Shown in pieces: positions 1-9,910 of a DNA stretch of 33,851 nucleotides. Under the pieces are notes generated by a model. The model was not told the DNA's origin, did no database searches, and saw only the letters and a program-made list of their open reading frames with translations. Origin of the DNA: Candidatus Peribacteraceae bacterium (GTDB taxonomy: Bacteria; Patescibacteriota; Gracilibacteria; Peribacterales; Peribacteraceae); contig JAQTQU010000011.1 in NCBI GenBank assembly GCA_028712095.1, forward strand, positions 1 through 33,851, in the 5' to 3' direction. Made by a program: the position numbers and the translations under genes. Every line of letters begins with the position of its first letter. Within the stretch, counting starts at the first letter, position 1.

Positions 1-195
1 TGCACCTCCTGTGGTGCGGTCTTCTCTATCCCTTCCACGGTGAAGGAGGTGACGGTCGAAATCTGCAGGATGTGCCATCCGGTCTACACGGGCAAGAAGC
101 AGGGCGAGGCCCGCGGCGGACGCATCGAACGCTTCCGCAAGCGTATGGCGGCAGGGAAGGAAACGGTCAGCAAGGGCAAAGGGAAGAAAAAGTAA
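1..195 (+). CDS. rpmE: 50S ribosomal protein L31, C-terminal part (5' end outside window)
   Basis: Frame 1 reads CTSCGAVFSIPSTVKEVTVEICRMCHPVYTGKKQGEARGGRIERFRKRMAAGKETVSKGKGKKK*; the CxxC...CxxCHPxYTGK signature is typical of L31. Confidence 0.9.
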   Translation, partial: CTSCGAVFSIPSTVKEVTVEICRMCHPVYTGKKQGEARGGRIERFRKRMAAGKETVSKGKGKKK

Positions 196-242
196 GCGCC
201 GGAGCGCTGGCACTCGCATGCAGCGACTGCTATACTTTCGTC

Positions 243-977
243 ATGGATGCACGGCAGGGAAAGCTCCTCGTGGCGATCATTGACCAGTTCATCGAAACGG
301 CGCTTCCGGTGGGGAGCAAACGGCTGCTCGAGGCTGGGGAGTTCTGCTGCTCGTCGGCGACGCTCAGGAGCGAGATGGCGCGGCTGGAGGATGAGGGTTT
401 TCTGCTGCAGCCGCACGTCTCGGCCGGTCGCATTCCCACGGCCCAGGGCTACCGCATGTACGTGCGCGACTACCTCGAGCCCTCGCGTCATGAAACCGCC
501 GTGCGCAAGCGCTTCGAGACGCTCAAGGAGCAGTACTTCAGGCGTAAGGATCAGGAGCGTGTCTACGAAGCCGTTTCACTGCTCTCACACATGGTGCCGA
601 ACGTCGTGTTCGCGAAGGTTCCCCACAAGGCGCAGGTGTACTACATGGGACTCAGCAACGTGCTCAGGCAGCCGGAATTTCAGGGCGATCCGCGCCTTGT
701 GAGCGGGGTGGCCGAGGTGCTCGAAGAGCATCTGAGTGCCGTGCTCGGACGCATCGATGTGGATGCGGAAATCCGCTACTACATCGGTGACGAACACCTG
801 CTTCCCCAGATTCCGAGTTGCAGCCTGATCGTGACGGAGTACGCCCTCCGCCCTTCGACTCCGCTCAGGGCAGGCGGCGAGAATGGCGTGATAGGCATCC
901 TCGGTCCCATGCGCATGGATTACTCGTACAACACCGTCGCTCTGGAGCTTGCGGCCGATCTTCTCCGTTCACACTAA
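243..977 (+). CDS. hrcA: Heat-inducible transcription repressor HrcA
   Basis: MDARQGKLLVAIIDQFIETALPVGSKRLLE... (HrcA winged-helix N-terminus) and C-terminal GVIGILGPMRMDYSYNTVALE; TATACT box 6 nt before ATG. Confidence 0.85.
   Translation: MDARQGKLLVAIIDQFIETALPVGSKRLLEAGEFCCSSATLRSEMARLEDEGFLLQPHVSAGRIPTAQGYRMYVRDYLEPSRHETAVRKRFETLKEQYFRRKDQERVYEAVSLLSHMVPNVVFAKVPHKAQVYYMGLSNVLRQPEFQGDPRLVSGVAEVLEEHLSAVLGRIDVDAEIRYYIGDEHLLPQIPSCSLIVTEYALRPSTPLRAGGENGVIGILGPMRMDYSYNTVALELAADLLRSH
850..877. repeat. Dispersed CCCTTCGACTCCGCTCAGGGCAGGC repeat inside hrcA, in frame
   Basis: Matches the CCTTCGAC..GCTCAGG family seen elsewhere in the window; encodes the extra residues RPSTPLRAGG just before the conserved GxIGILGPxRMDY motif. 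Confidence 0.6.
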
Positions 978-985
978 ACATTTTC

Positions 986-3736
986 ATGTCGACTGTCCTC
1001 CTCAAGATCCGGCCGGCTCTCGAAAATGAACGGGGGCCGTTGTACGTGGAGTCCATGATTGCCTCCTTGCATTCTTTTAAAGGTCGTTCTGCGCGCGTGG
1101 GACTGGAAATCGGCGTGGGCCTGGACCGCAAGATCGCACTCTTCGTCCGTGCGGACGAAGAGACGGTCGGGCTCATTGAAAGCCAGCTGTACGCGCAGTT
1201 CCCCGACATCGATATCGAGGAGCTGCAGGAGGATCCTTTTACCGCTTCGGGGGATGAGAGCGCGGTTTCGGCGGATCTCACACTCCATGCGCCCGAGATT
1301 TTCCCCATCAAGCGTCATCCCCAGTTCGACGACATGCTCGCGCGGGTGAACATCGACCCGATCGCGGGCATCACGTCTTCCCTTGCGCGCTATCCCTTTG
1401 CCGGGATGCGCGGGCACATCCAGATCGTGCTGTATCCGCTCGGCGGAAGCTTCCGCACACGGGCACTCTGTTTCCTGCCGCTGTTGCAGAAGGGTTTGCC
1501 ATCGCTTTCCCGCCGCTATGCGAATTTCTACACACGCATCGTTCTGGCCCGCGGGTGGCGCAGGCTTGCGTACTGGCCGCTTTCGATGCTGCTCGGGGGA
1601 TTCAGGGCTTCGCCGCTTCTGCGCAAAGTCCGGGCGTCCACGATCGATCTTGTGGAGCGGTCGCAGGAGGACGAGGAACGCGAGGGCGAGCGCATTGCCG
1701 GCCGCACGCATGACCGCGAAGACACGGTCTCGGGTGCCGTCGACAAGGTCAATCGTCTGCTCTTTACCTGCTCTATCCGCGTGAGCGTGATCGCACCGAA
1801 GAACAAATCCGCCGAGGCCGGACGCAAGGTGCGTGAGATTGTCGGGAGCTTCCGGCAGTTCTCGCTGCCGCACAGCAACGCATTCAGTTCGCTGCCCGAG
1901 CGCGTTTCTTCCGCAATTCCCTTCGGCTTTGCCGCCCGCCCGTTCGTCCTTTCCGTGGAGGAGGTGGCGACGATGTGGCACATGCCGACCCTGCTCGTGC
2001 AGACGCCCACGATCGACTGGGTGCTTTCGAAGAAGCTGGAACCGCCGGTGAATCTGCCGCTGCCCCTCCTTGAGGAAAAGGGAGCCTCTCACCCTTCGAC
2101 CAGTCTCCGCCAAGGCTACGCCCGGCAGGCAGGCTCAGGGTCAACTGCCGAGAAGTTGACGATCCTCGGCGAGGCCGTGTACCACGGTCAGCGCACCAAG
2201 TTCGGCATTCGGCCGGATGACCGCCGCCGGCATCTGTACACACTGGGAAAGACCGGCATGGGCAAATCCACACTTCTCGAAAACATGATTTACTCCGATA
2301 TCCAGGCGGGCAGGGGAGTGGCCTATCTTGATCCCCACGGCGATACCGCCGAGATCATTCCGTCATTCGTCCCCAAGCACCGGAGCAACGATGTCATCTT
2401 CTTCGATCCGGCCGACCGGGATTTTCCGCTTGCCTTCAACGTGCTCGACTGTCCCGATCCGAATCAGCGTCCGCTGGTGGCATCCGGACTCATGGGCGTC
2501 TTCACCAAGCTCTGGCCGGGGATGTTCAGCGGACGCATGGAGCACATCCTCCGCAATACGCTGCTCGCGCTGCTGGAGTATCAGGGATCCTCGATGCTCG
2601 GCATCATGCGGATGTTCGCCGATGACGTGTACCGCAGAAAGGTCGTCGCGAAGGTGACGGATCCCATGGTGAAGAGCTTCTGGGAGCAGGAGTACGCGAC
2701 GTGGAACGAGAAGTACCGCACCGAGGCGACGGCGGCGATTCAGAACAAGGTCGGCCAGCTGCTCTCGACCCCGCTCATCCGCAACATCGTCGGGCAGGTG
2801 AAGAACGGGCTCGACCTGCGGCATGCCATGGATACCGGCAAGATCATCATCGTGAACCTGAGCAAGGGACGGCTTGGGGAAGATACTTCCGCCTTCCTCG
2901 GCTCGATGCTCGTCACCAAGTTCCAGATCGACGCCATGAGTCGTGCGGATATCCCCGAATCCGAGCGCAGGGATTTCTATCTCTACGTGGACGAATTCCA
3001 GAATTTCGCCACCGAGTCCTTCGCCTCTATCCTCTCCGAGGCACGCAAGTACCGCCTGAACCTGACCATGGCCAACCAGTACGTGGCGCAGCTGCTCATC
3101 GGCGAGGGCAAGACGACGCTCAAGGACGCGGTCTTCGGCAACGTCGGTTCGATTGTCTGCTTTCAGGTGGGGTCGGATGATGCGGAGGATCTGAGTCTGC
3201 AGTTTGAGGAACTGGCCATGCCCAAGGATATCCTGAGTCTGCCCAAGTACCACGCCTACGTCCGGCTCATGATTGACGGCATGCCCTCAAAGCCTTTCTC
3301 CGTCACTACGCTCCCGCGGCCGACAGGCGATCATGATCCGCGGCGGATCGAAATGCTGCGCAAGCTCTCACGCGAGCGCTATACCGAAAAACGTGCCATC
3401 GTCGAAGAGAAGATCACCAAGTGGGCGGCCAGCTCGTTCGAAGCCGCTTCCAACGCCAAGGCGGACGAGAAGGCCAAAGAGAAAGAAGAGGAGGAGGTGA
3501 AGAAGGCGAAGAAGAAAGGCATGAGTCTGAAGGACTACCGTGCATGGCGTGACCGCGAAATGTGGACCAATGAATTCAATTCACTTCGCAAGAAGCAGAT
3601 TCTTGGCGAGGTTTTCACGCCCGACGAGGAGAAGCTGCACAAGGATCTCGAGAAGAAGCTGGAGATGAGCGGGGGAGTGCCCGTCTTGAGCAAGGCCCTG
3701 CAGGAACTCAAGGAGCGCAAGCAGAAACCTGTCTGA
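986..3736 (+). CDS. VirD4/TraG/HerA-like type IV secretion/conjugation-type AAA ATPase
   Basis: Walker A TLGKTGMGKSTLLENMI, AYLDPHGD, FYLYVDEFQNFATESFASILSEARKY (Walker B), hexameric pump-like organisation; ATG at 986 is a better start than 818. Confidence 0.8.
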   Translation: MSTVLLKIRPALENERGPLYVESMIASLHSFKGRSARVGLEIGVGLDRKIALFVRADEETVGLIESQLYAQFPDIDIEELQEDPFTASGDESAVSADLTLHAPEIFPIKRHPQFDDMLARVNIDPIAGITSSLARYPFAGMRGHIQIVLYPLGGSFRTRALCFLPLLQKGLPSLSRRYANFYTRIVLARGWRRLAYWPLSMLLGGFRASPLLRKVRASTIDLVERSQEDEEREGERIAGRTHDREDTVSGAVDKVNRLLFTCSIRVSVIAPKNKSAEAGRKVREIVGSFRQFSLPHSNAFSSLPERVSSAIPFGFAARPFVLSVEEVATMWHMPTLLVQTPTIDWVLSKKLEPPVNLPLPLLEEKGASHPSTSLRQGYARQAGSGSTAEKLTILGEAVYHGQRTKFGIRPDDRRRHLYTLGKTGMGKSTLLENMIYSDIQAGRGVAYLDPHGDTAEIIPSFVPKHRSNDVIFFDPADRDFPLAFNVLDCPDPNQRPLVASGLMGVFTKLWPGMFSGRMEHILRNTLLALLEYQGSSMLGIMRMFADDVYRRKVVAKVTDPMVKSFWEQEYATWNEKYRTEATAAIQNKVGQLLSTPLIRNIVGQVKNGLDLRHAMDTGKIIIVNLSKGRLGEDTSAFLGSMLVTKFQIDAMSRADIPESERRDFYLYVDEFQNFATESFASILSEARKYRLNLTMANQYVAQLLIGEGKTTLKDAVFGNVGSIVCFQVGSDDAEDLSLQFEELAMPKDILSLPKYHAYVRLMIDGMPSKPFSVTTLPRPTGDHDPRRIEMLRKLSRERYTEKRAIVEEKITKWAASSFEAASNAKADEKAKEKEEEEVKKAKKKGMSLKDYRAWRDREMWTNEFNSLRKKQILGEVFTPDEEKLHKDLEKKLEMSGGVPVLSKALQELKERKQKPV
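2089..2152. repeat. Dispersed palindromic repeat inserted in frame in the ATPase gene
   Basis: CACCCTTCGACCAGTCTCCGCCAAGGCTACGCCCGGCAGGCAGGCTCAGGGTC; encodes HPSTSLRQGYARQAGSGS just before the ATPase core. Confidence 0.65.
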
Positions 3737-3755
3737 TGAAGTCGTTGCCTGCTGC

Positions 3756-3787
3756 AAAAAAAGACCGGAACTTTGTCCGGCCTTTTT
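3756..3787 (+). terminator. Rho-independent-type terminator after the VirD4-like gene
   Basis: aaaaaaagaCCGGAactttgTCCGGcctttttg: GC stem followed by T-run. Confidence 0.75.
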
Positions 3788-4390
3788 GTGTGGGTGTCTT
3801 CCCCTTCGGCCATCGGGAGCAAAGTGTTGCGCCGCGGGCCAAAAAAGGGGAGAAAGGCGAAGGAAGGAAACCTTCATCCTTCTGCCGTGCTGTGGTCCTT
3901 GTTTCTCCCTCGGGCTCCGAAGCGGAGCGCGAAGGAGCCTCGTGACCGGCCGAGGTCCCCGGACCAGGATCTTTAGACCTCGCATCCTCCTTCGCCGAGG
4001 CTACGGAGGACTTGATTGCGGAGGGATCCATGGGGAGTAGAGGGGGGTGCCCAGCCCATTCTTCCTTCGGCGAGAGAACATTATGTTTCTCACTGCGATG
4101 ACTTGCGTCACCGAATGAATGGGCTGGGACATTGCACAGCAGAGAGGATGGTAGTCACCCCTCGACTCTCGGGGTCTTCGATCCCTCGCGTTCGCTCAGG
4201 ATCTCGACGGTGCCTCTGTCCGGGACGAGTCCGCGGGAGAAGCAGTCTGGTCACCATGAGTGCATGAGGACGGCCCAATTCCCATCGATTCCTAGTTGAG
4301 GAAGGGGTGAATGGGTGGGGCGTGCCAGCACTCCTGGAGTGACCACCATTCTCTCTGCTTATTCTTCTGTGGTGTGAAAGATCTTGTAGC

Positions 4391-4428
4391 TTTCACCCTG
4401 AGCGAACGAAGTGAGTCGAAGGGTGAAG
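4391..4428. repeat. Palindromic CCCTGAGCGAA..GTCGAAGGG element
   Basis: TTTCACCCTGAGCGAACGAAGTGAGTCGAAGGGTGAAG; TTCACCCT / AGGGTGAA arms. Confidence 0.7.
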
Positions 4429-4758
4429 GGGCGGTGCTTCCGCGTCCCCGCCAGTTTCGGCTGACGGGGAGCGGACGCTGTGTGTATGGATGTGTGAGAA
4501 GGGACGAGGCCGCAGGCCACGTCGCACATGTGCGACAGTGGCAGGCCTTGATTTGCCGTCGAAGCAAATCCGAGCATTGTATCGCGCAATGTTCCGATCG
4601 CAAACTCTTCCTCTGGTCTGAGCAGACAATTCATTGCATCGATCACATTTATTGATCATGCTCGGATGTTACAATTTGCGCTTCGCAAAGCCATTTAATA
4701 CATTCGGAAGACATGTTAAATACGCTTCACTTTCCTCGGGACAACTTTACAGGACATT

Positions 4759-6144
4759 TCAGGCGGTTTCCGGGGACCGGAGCTCAATATGATGATCGGC
4801 AAACCGCTTGAGCATCTCCTGTGTGATCTGCGTCATGACGACGCGGCGACGGCCGATCGGTGCCGGAAAGCAAAGGCGGAACTCGATCTCTCCGGCGGGC
4901 GTGACCTCGACATAGGCGCGTGGTGCGGGGGAGATCTGGGTGAAGTAGTACCCGCGCATGCGACGGTCCATCTGCCGCTGCGCCTGCAGGGCGAAATCAC
5001 CCGTCTCTTTCTGCAGGATGTCTTCGAGGATATTTTTTGCCTGTTCATACTGACCGGTATTGCTGAGGCGGATAGGCATTTCAACGTTCTCAAAGTCGGA
5101 TGTGGAGTGAAAATTCACCAAGGGGTCAGTCAGCATCTTCTGATTTGGAATGCGCACGAGTTTGCCCACGTGCCCCATAAGCTCCGCGTTCATCGTTCGT
5201 GACACGATGAGTGTGGTGTAGAGCATGCCAATGTCGATCACATCCCCCACAGTGTCACCGATGGCCACGCGCTGCCCGATGGAAATGGCATTCCGCAGCC
5301 CGAACCATCCTACCATTCCCTTGATGGGATCCTGCATGACAATGATGAGTGCGGCACCGACGAGGGCAAAGATAGTGACGATATCAGGAAACTCCGAGAA
5401 TACACGCTGGATAAACCAGAATGCGAGTGTGACGTAGACGATGAAGGAGAAGATTTTCGTCAAAGTGTACCGTACGCGCCGGTGACGGATATGGTGTAGG
5501 AGCAGGTTCCGCACCAGCCGTTCGGCCCAGAACACACCGAAGAATATCGCCAGGTATGTGAGAATATTGAAGAGCACGCCAAGATCCCGCACCTGTTGTT
5601 CCGATTGCAATTCATTCAGACGCTCCTGCTGCGTGTTCTGCATGGCCTGCAGCGCTGCGAGCTGCTCCCCCAGTACCGCTTTTCTTGCCAGCAGTTCGGG
5701 GTAGCTCTTCGTCTGCATGATCAGACCGGGGGGCGGAGAGCCGGTGCCGGTTTTTTCCCGCTGCACGTAATACGCCTCCTCTTTTTCGAGCAGCGCCAGG
5801 TCCGCCTTGGTGGCGTCGATGCGCTGGCTCAAGAGCGAGACGATGGAGCGTTGCTGATCCAACACACGGACGAGATCCGTCGTTTCAGGAGTACTGCCCG
5901 CCGTCTGAATCGTCTTGGTCAGCCCCTGCTCGATCTCTTTACGGATGGCCGCCCGTTCAGTATCGATACCCTGCTGGATTTCTGTCTGGGCCTGCGTTGT
6001 TTTTGCTTTGAGCAGGCTGTCGAAGCGCCACTGCAAACGCGGTACGTCTTTCTGCACATCATTTTGCTGGGCAGCAGCTGGCAGGGCGGCCAGCAGGCAG
6101 AAGAGGAAGACAAACGGCCGCAGGCGGAAACCGGATCGGGACAT
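4759..6144 (-). CDS. MscS-family mechanosensitive channel protein with N-terminal signal and coiled-coil region
   Basis: MSRSGFRLRPFVFLFCLLAALPAAAQQ signal peptide; IVTIFALVGAALIIVMQDPIKGMVGWFGLRNAISIGQRVAIGDTVGDVIDIGMLYTTL resembles the MscS pore and beta domain; start moved from 6354 to ATG at 6144. Confidence 0.8.
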   Translation of the reverse strand: MSRSGFRLRPFVFLFCLLAALPAAAQQNDVQKDVPRLQWRFDSLLKAKTTQAQTEIQQGIDTERAAIRKEIEQGLTKTIQTAGSTPETTDLVRVLDQQRSIVSLLSQRIDATKADLALLEKEEAYYVQREKTGTGSPPPGLIMQTKSYPELLARKAVLGEQLAALQAMQNTQQERLNELQSEQQVRDLGVLFNILTYLAIFFGVFWAERLVRNLLLHHIRHRRVRYTLTKIFSFIVYVTLAFWFIQRVFSEFPDIVTIFALVGAALIIVMQDPIKGMVGWFGLRNAISIGQRVAIGDTVGDVIDIGMLYTTLIVSRTMNAELMGHVGKLVRIPNQKMLTDPLVNFHSTSDFENVEMPIRLSNTGQYEQAKNILEDILQKETGDFALQAQRQMDRRMRGYYFTQISPAPRAYVEVTPAGEIEFRLCFPAPIGRRRVVMTQITQEMLKRFADHHIELRSPETA

Positions 6145-6208
6145 GCGGGAGCACTGTAGCACAGCAGAGACGTTCAAGAGAGGAACGCACTCTTTTTCCT
6201 GCAACCGG

Positions 6209-7531
6209 CTATGACCGTGACATCGCCACCTGCTTTCCGGTTTGTGCCGCAACCGGCAGATCATCGGCCCAGTTGTGCGGATCCATGCCCGGGCAGGCGA
6301 AGCTCCTGCAGAATTCCGCGATCTCGCCGGCGGTACGGTCCAGAACGGCTTCATCCTGCGCGTGCGTCAGCACCTCATTGATCCAGTCGCCGATCTTGCG
6401 CATTTCGGCCTCCTTCATGCCGCGCGAGGTGACGGACGGGGTGCCGATGCGCACGCCCGAGGGATTCATGGGTGTCTGGGTATCGAAAGGCACGAGGTTG
6501 CAGTTCGCCACGATGCCGGCGCGATCGAGTGCGCGCGAAGCGTCGCGTCCCAGGATTCCCTTGCTCGTGAAGGTCTCGAAGAGAATCAGGTGATTGTCGG
6601 TCCCGCCGCTGATCAGCCGGAAGTTGTGCTTGAGCAGCTGGTCGGCAAGTGCTTTGGCGTTCTTGACGATCTGTGCGGCATACTCCTTAAAGGCCGGCTG
6701 ACTTGCTTCCTTGAACGCCACCGCGATTGCGGCCGTCGTCTGGTTATGGGGCCCGCCCTGCAGACCCGGCATGATGGCCTTGTCGACGGCCTGTGCGTAC
6801 TGTGCCTTGCACAACATCATTGCGCCGCGCGGTCCGCGCAAGGATTTGTGTGAAGTGGTAATACCGGTGTCGGCCATCGGGAAGGGACTGGGATGGGCTC
6901 CGCCGAGGATCAGCCCCGTGATGTGCGAGATATCGGCGTGAAAGATCGCGCCCACGTCATCACAAATTTCCCTGAACCTGTTCCACTCGATGATGCGGGG
7001 GTAGGCCGTGAAGCCGGCGACGATAAGCTTGGGTTTCACCTCCTTCGCCTGCTTCCAGATCTGATCGTAGTTGAGCCGCTCGGTCCTGGGATCGAGCTCG
7101 TAGGGAGCGGAGTGGTACAGCCTGCCCGAAAAGTTCACCTTCCACCCGTGCGTCAGGTGACCGCCCTGCGGAAGGGCAAGACCCATGATCGTGTCGCCCG
7201 GCTGCAGGACAGCCGTATACACGGCCATGTTCGCGGGGCTTCCCGAGTACGGCTGTACGTTGGCGTGATCCACCCCGAATGCGGCTTTTGCCCGCTCGAT
7301 TGCGAGCGTCTCGATCTGGTCCGTGATCTGCTGTCCCTCGTAGTACCGTTTGCCGGGATACCCTTCGGAGTAGATATTGGTGAGCACGCTCCCCGATGCC
7401 TCGAGTACCGCAGAAGATGCGTAGTTCTCGGACGGGATGAGGCGGATCTTCGACCACTGGCGCCGCTCTTCGGCGATGATGAGGTCGCGCATCTTCGGAT
7501 CTGTCTTCTTGAGTGCGGGGAGGTACGTCAT
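6209..7531 (-). CDS. glyA: Serine hydroxymethyltransferase
   Basis: LIPSENYASSAVLEASGSVLTNIYSEGYPGKRYYEGQQ..., ITTSHKSLRGPRGAMMLCK (PLP lysine region). Confidence 0.95.
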   Translation of the reverse strand: MTYLPALKKTDPKMRDLIIAEERRQWSKIRLIPSENYASSAVLEASGSVLTNIYSEGYPGKRYYEGQQITDQIETLAIERAKAAFGVDHANVQPYSGSPANMAVYTAVLQPGDTIMGLALPQGGHLTHGWKVNFSGRLYHSAPYELDPRTERLNYDQIWKQAKEVKPKLIVAGFTAYPRIIEWNRFREICDDVGAIFHADISHITGLILGGAHPSPFPMADTGITTSHKSLRGPRGAMMLCKAQYAQAVDKAIMPGLQGGPHNQTTAAIAVAFKEASQPAFKEYAAQIVKNAKALADQLLKHNFRLISGGTDNHLILFETFTSKGILGRDASRALDRAGIVANCNLVPFDTQTPMNPSGVRIGTPSVTSRGMKEAEMRKIGDWINEVLTHAQDEAVLDRTAGEIAEFCRSFACPGMDPHNWADDLPVAAQTGKQVAMSRS

Positions 7532-7612
7532 CGGTGGAGAGGGGAAGGAGTGAGGGCATCTTCAGCGTACCACGCGCCTGCTCCGAGAAAAGACCGATGA
7601 ACACAAAGGTTG

Positions 7613-8194
7613 TTATTTCCGTTGCGACGCAAACCCCCGTCCTGTGATCATTCCGTCGAGAACAACGTCATGCTCCTCCATCGGCACCTCACTGACGAGC
7701 TGACAGTCGAAGGCGACGCCGTAGTAGAGCGATTGGCCGTTCTCTTTGCGGTGCGCGTTCATCCACCGGTCGTACCCTCCGTTCCCACGACCGAGACGCC
7801 CGCCTGTCCGGTCGAAGGCGCGGCCGGGGATGAGCGCGATGACGGGAGCGTGCACATCCAGTGCCTCCGCGTCGCCCGGAGGCTCGGGAATGCCGAATGT
7901 GCTTGTTTGCAGTTGTGCAAGATCGCGCGTGCGGCGCATGACGAGCATGTGTCCGTCGAAGGCGGGCAGGAAGAGCGGTTGGTCCCGCGTGATGATTGCC
8001 GAGAGGAGCGGGCGGATATCGGGTTCCGTCTGGAGCGGGAAGAACGCGCACACCGCCCTGTCCTGCGGCAGAACGCCGAACAACTGTCGCACGATGGAGC
8101 GGCTCTCGGCTGCCCGCGCCTGTTCATTCATGTGCCGGATGCGTTCGAGGATGGCCTGACGCAGTTCCTGTTTCTGTTCGGAGAGATGGGGCAT
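7613..8194 (-). CDS. 5-formyltetrahydrofolate cyclo-ligase family protein
   Basis: ALIPGRAFDRTGGRLGRGNGGYDRWMN signature; lies just upstream of glyA on the same strand (one-carbon/folate context). Confidence 0.85.
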   Translation of the reverse strand: MPHLSEQKQELRQAILERIRHMNEQARAAESRSIVRQLFGVLPQDRAVCAFFPLQTEPDIRPLLSAIITRDQPLFLPAFDGHMLVMRRTRDLAQLQTSTFGIPEPPGDAEALDVHAPVIALIPGRAFDRTGGRLGRGNGGYDRWMNAHRKENGQSLYYGVAFDCQLVSEVPMEEHDVVLDGMITGRGFASQRK

Positions 8195-8289
8195 GGGAAA
8201 GGAAATAGAGGAAGCAGAGGATGCAAAGGAAATAAAGGATGACATCCTGAAGGATACCTTTCAATGTTGCGCAATTCCCCTCTTTCTTT

Positions 8290-9750
8290 TCAGAATATCT
8301 CTGCGGCGGCATCGGCCAGGTTGACGACGTTCTCCTTCGCATCCGGTTTGTTCTGATCTTTCTCGAGCACGCATTCGAGCCTGAGTGACCGTCTGAAGAT
8401 TTTGTGCATCACCTGTTCGATCGTCCGGCTGGCTTCGGTTGCCGCGACTTTGTCACGATGAAACGCCGAAGTGAACCCCACGGTCACCGTTGCGCCTTCC
8501 ACGCGCTGCAGTTCACCGTTCTTGAGCGACATGCGCACAGAGGCCGGCACCGTCCCCTCCAGAATCTGCTCCCACGCAGCGGTGATGTTCTCGCGCGTTG
8601 CCTCCGGCGCTTCGATTTCGGCTGTCGAGAGGGGAGATTCCTCTTTCTCCTGCCTGCCTGCCGCAGCGGATGACGGGAGTTCCTCTTTCGCCTTCTTCTC
8701 CACCTTCTCCGTCGCTGTGACCGGCAGGATATCGGATCGGCCTTTTGCCGCCGGGGCGCAGAGGGTGAGCAGAGCAGATTCGACCACGAGTCCGGGTACG
8801 GGCGACAGGCGCATATTCCGGATCGCTTCGAGCAGGATGTCGAGTGCCCGGATGGAATCTTCGATCGGTTTTTTCTGCTCGATACTGCGGTGCAGCTCGG
8901 CACGCACGAGCGCCAGCAGGGAGCGCAGGAAGATGTCGAGCGGCGTGCCGGCCTCCTCCAGCTCGCGCACGGCGCTGAGGAGTGCGGGGGCGTCGTTGTG
9001 CCGGATTGCGACGGCCACAGCTTCGATGTACTCCTGACCGGTGGAACCGATGCGCTGTTCCACATCCTGCACCGTGATTTTGGCAAGCGAGCGCATCTGG
9101 TCCAAGAGCGATATTGCGTCTCTGAGGCCTCCTTCGACGTGCCGGGCAACGAGCCGCAGCGCCTCGCGGTCGACCACGATGTGTTCCTGATCGGCGATGT
9201 ACTGGAGCCGCCGCGTAATGTCCTCCTCCTCAATGGGCCGGAAGGGAAAGCACTGGCAGCGGCTCTGGATGGTGGCGGGGATTTTGTTGAGTTCCGTCGT
9301 GGCGAGGATGAAGTGCGCGTACGCGGGCGGTTCCTCCAGAGTTTTCAGCAGTGCGTTGAAGGCATCTTTGGTGATCATGTGCGCCTCGTCGATGATGTAC
9401 ACCTTGGCTGCGGCCACCACGGGGGAGAACTGGATTTTCTCGATCAGATCGCGCACGTCATCAATGCCGCGATTGCTGGCTGCGTCAATTTCGAGCAGAT
9501 CCACGATGGATCCCTCTTCGATTCCTTTAATGATCTGTCGCCTGAGTGTCTCATCCGTGATGCCGTGCGTCATGATGTGCTTGGCGAGGATGCGCGCGAC
9601 GGATGTCTTGCCCGTACCGCGGCTGCCGGCGAAGAGATAGGCATGCGAAAGTTTGTTCTGCTCCACCGCCTGTTCGAGGGTGGTGACGATGGCATCCTGT
9701 CCTACGACATCCGCGAAGCTTAAGGGCCGGTAGGTACGGTAGAGAGCCAT
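8290..9750 (-). CDS. dnaX: DNA polymerase III subunit gamma/tau
   Basis: MALYRTYRPLSFADVVGQDAIVTTLEQAVEQNKLSHAYLFAGSRGTGKTSVARILAKHI; IDEAHMITKDAFNALLKTLEEPP. Confidence 0.95.
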   Translation of the reverse strand: MALYRTYRPLSFADVVGQDAIVTTLEQAVEQNKLSHAYLFAGSRGTGKTSVARILAKHIMTHGITDETLRRQIIKGIEEGSIVDLLEIDAASNRGIDDVRDLIEKIQFSPVVAAAKVYIIDEAHMITKDAFNALLKTLEEPPAYAHFILATTELNKIPATIQSRCQCFPFRPIEEEDITRRLQYIADQEHIVVDREALRLVARHVEGGLRDAISLLDQMRSLAKITVQDVEQRIGSTGQEYIEAVAVAIRHNDAPALLSAVRELEEAGTPLDIFLRSLLALVRAELHRSIEQKKPIEDSIRALDILLEAIRNMRLSPVPGLVVESALLTLCAPAAKGRSDILPVTATEKVEKKAKEELPSSAAAGRQEKEESPLSTAEIEAPEATRENITAAWEQILEGTVPASVRMSLKNGELQRVEGATVTVGFTSAFHRDKVAATEASRTIEQVMHKIFRRSLRLECVLEKDQNKPDAKENVVNLADAAAEIF

Positions 9751-9751
9751 G

Positions 9752-9780
9752 TTTAGGGTTAGGATTAGGGTTAGGGCGTA
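9752..9780. repeat. Short degenerate TTAGGG-like array
   Basis: tttagggttaggattagggttagggcgta directly upstream of dnaX. Confidence 0.7.
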
Positions 9781-9910
9781 GGGGACTTAGGACAGAGAAC
9801 GCAGGACTAAGGATGAAGGAGAAAGGAGAGTATCATAGCATACGCTCCTCTACTTTTTTTGTTTCCCTTCCTTCCTCTCGTTCCTCTGCATCTTCTGCAT
9901 CCTCTTCCTC

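Noticed and set aside
974-2113. Antisense ORFs over the VirD4-like gene (974..2113, 2363..3253) and many short overlapping ORFs elsewhere
   Set aside because: No recognisable motifs; the opposite strand has a clear conserved protein.
4311-4655. 114-aa ORF 4311..4655 (...TLSERSESKGEG...)
   Set aside because: Its SERSESKG segment is the translation of the palindromic repeat at 4391-4428; the rest is not protein-like.
8290-9750. Programmed frameshift in dnaX (tau/gamma)
   Set aside because: No A-rich slippery heptamer seen at the expected place; the gene reads as a single short gamma-like product.
9752-9780. TTAGGG-like array as a telomere or chromosome end
   Set aside because: Only a few degenerate units inside a normal bacterial gene neighbourhood; treated as one of the intergenic word repeats.
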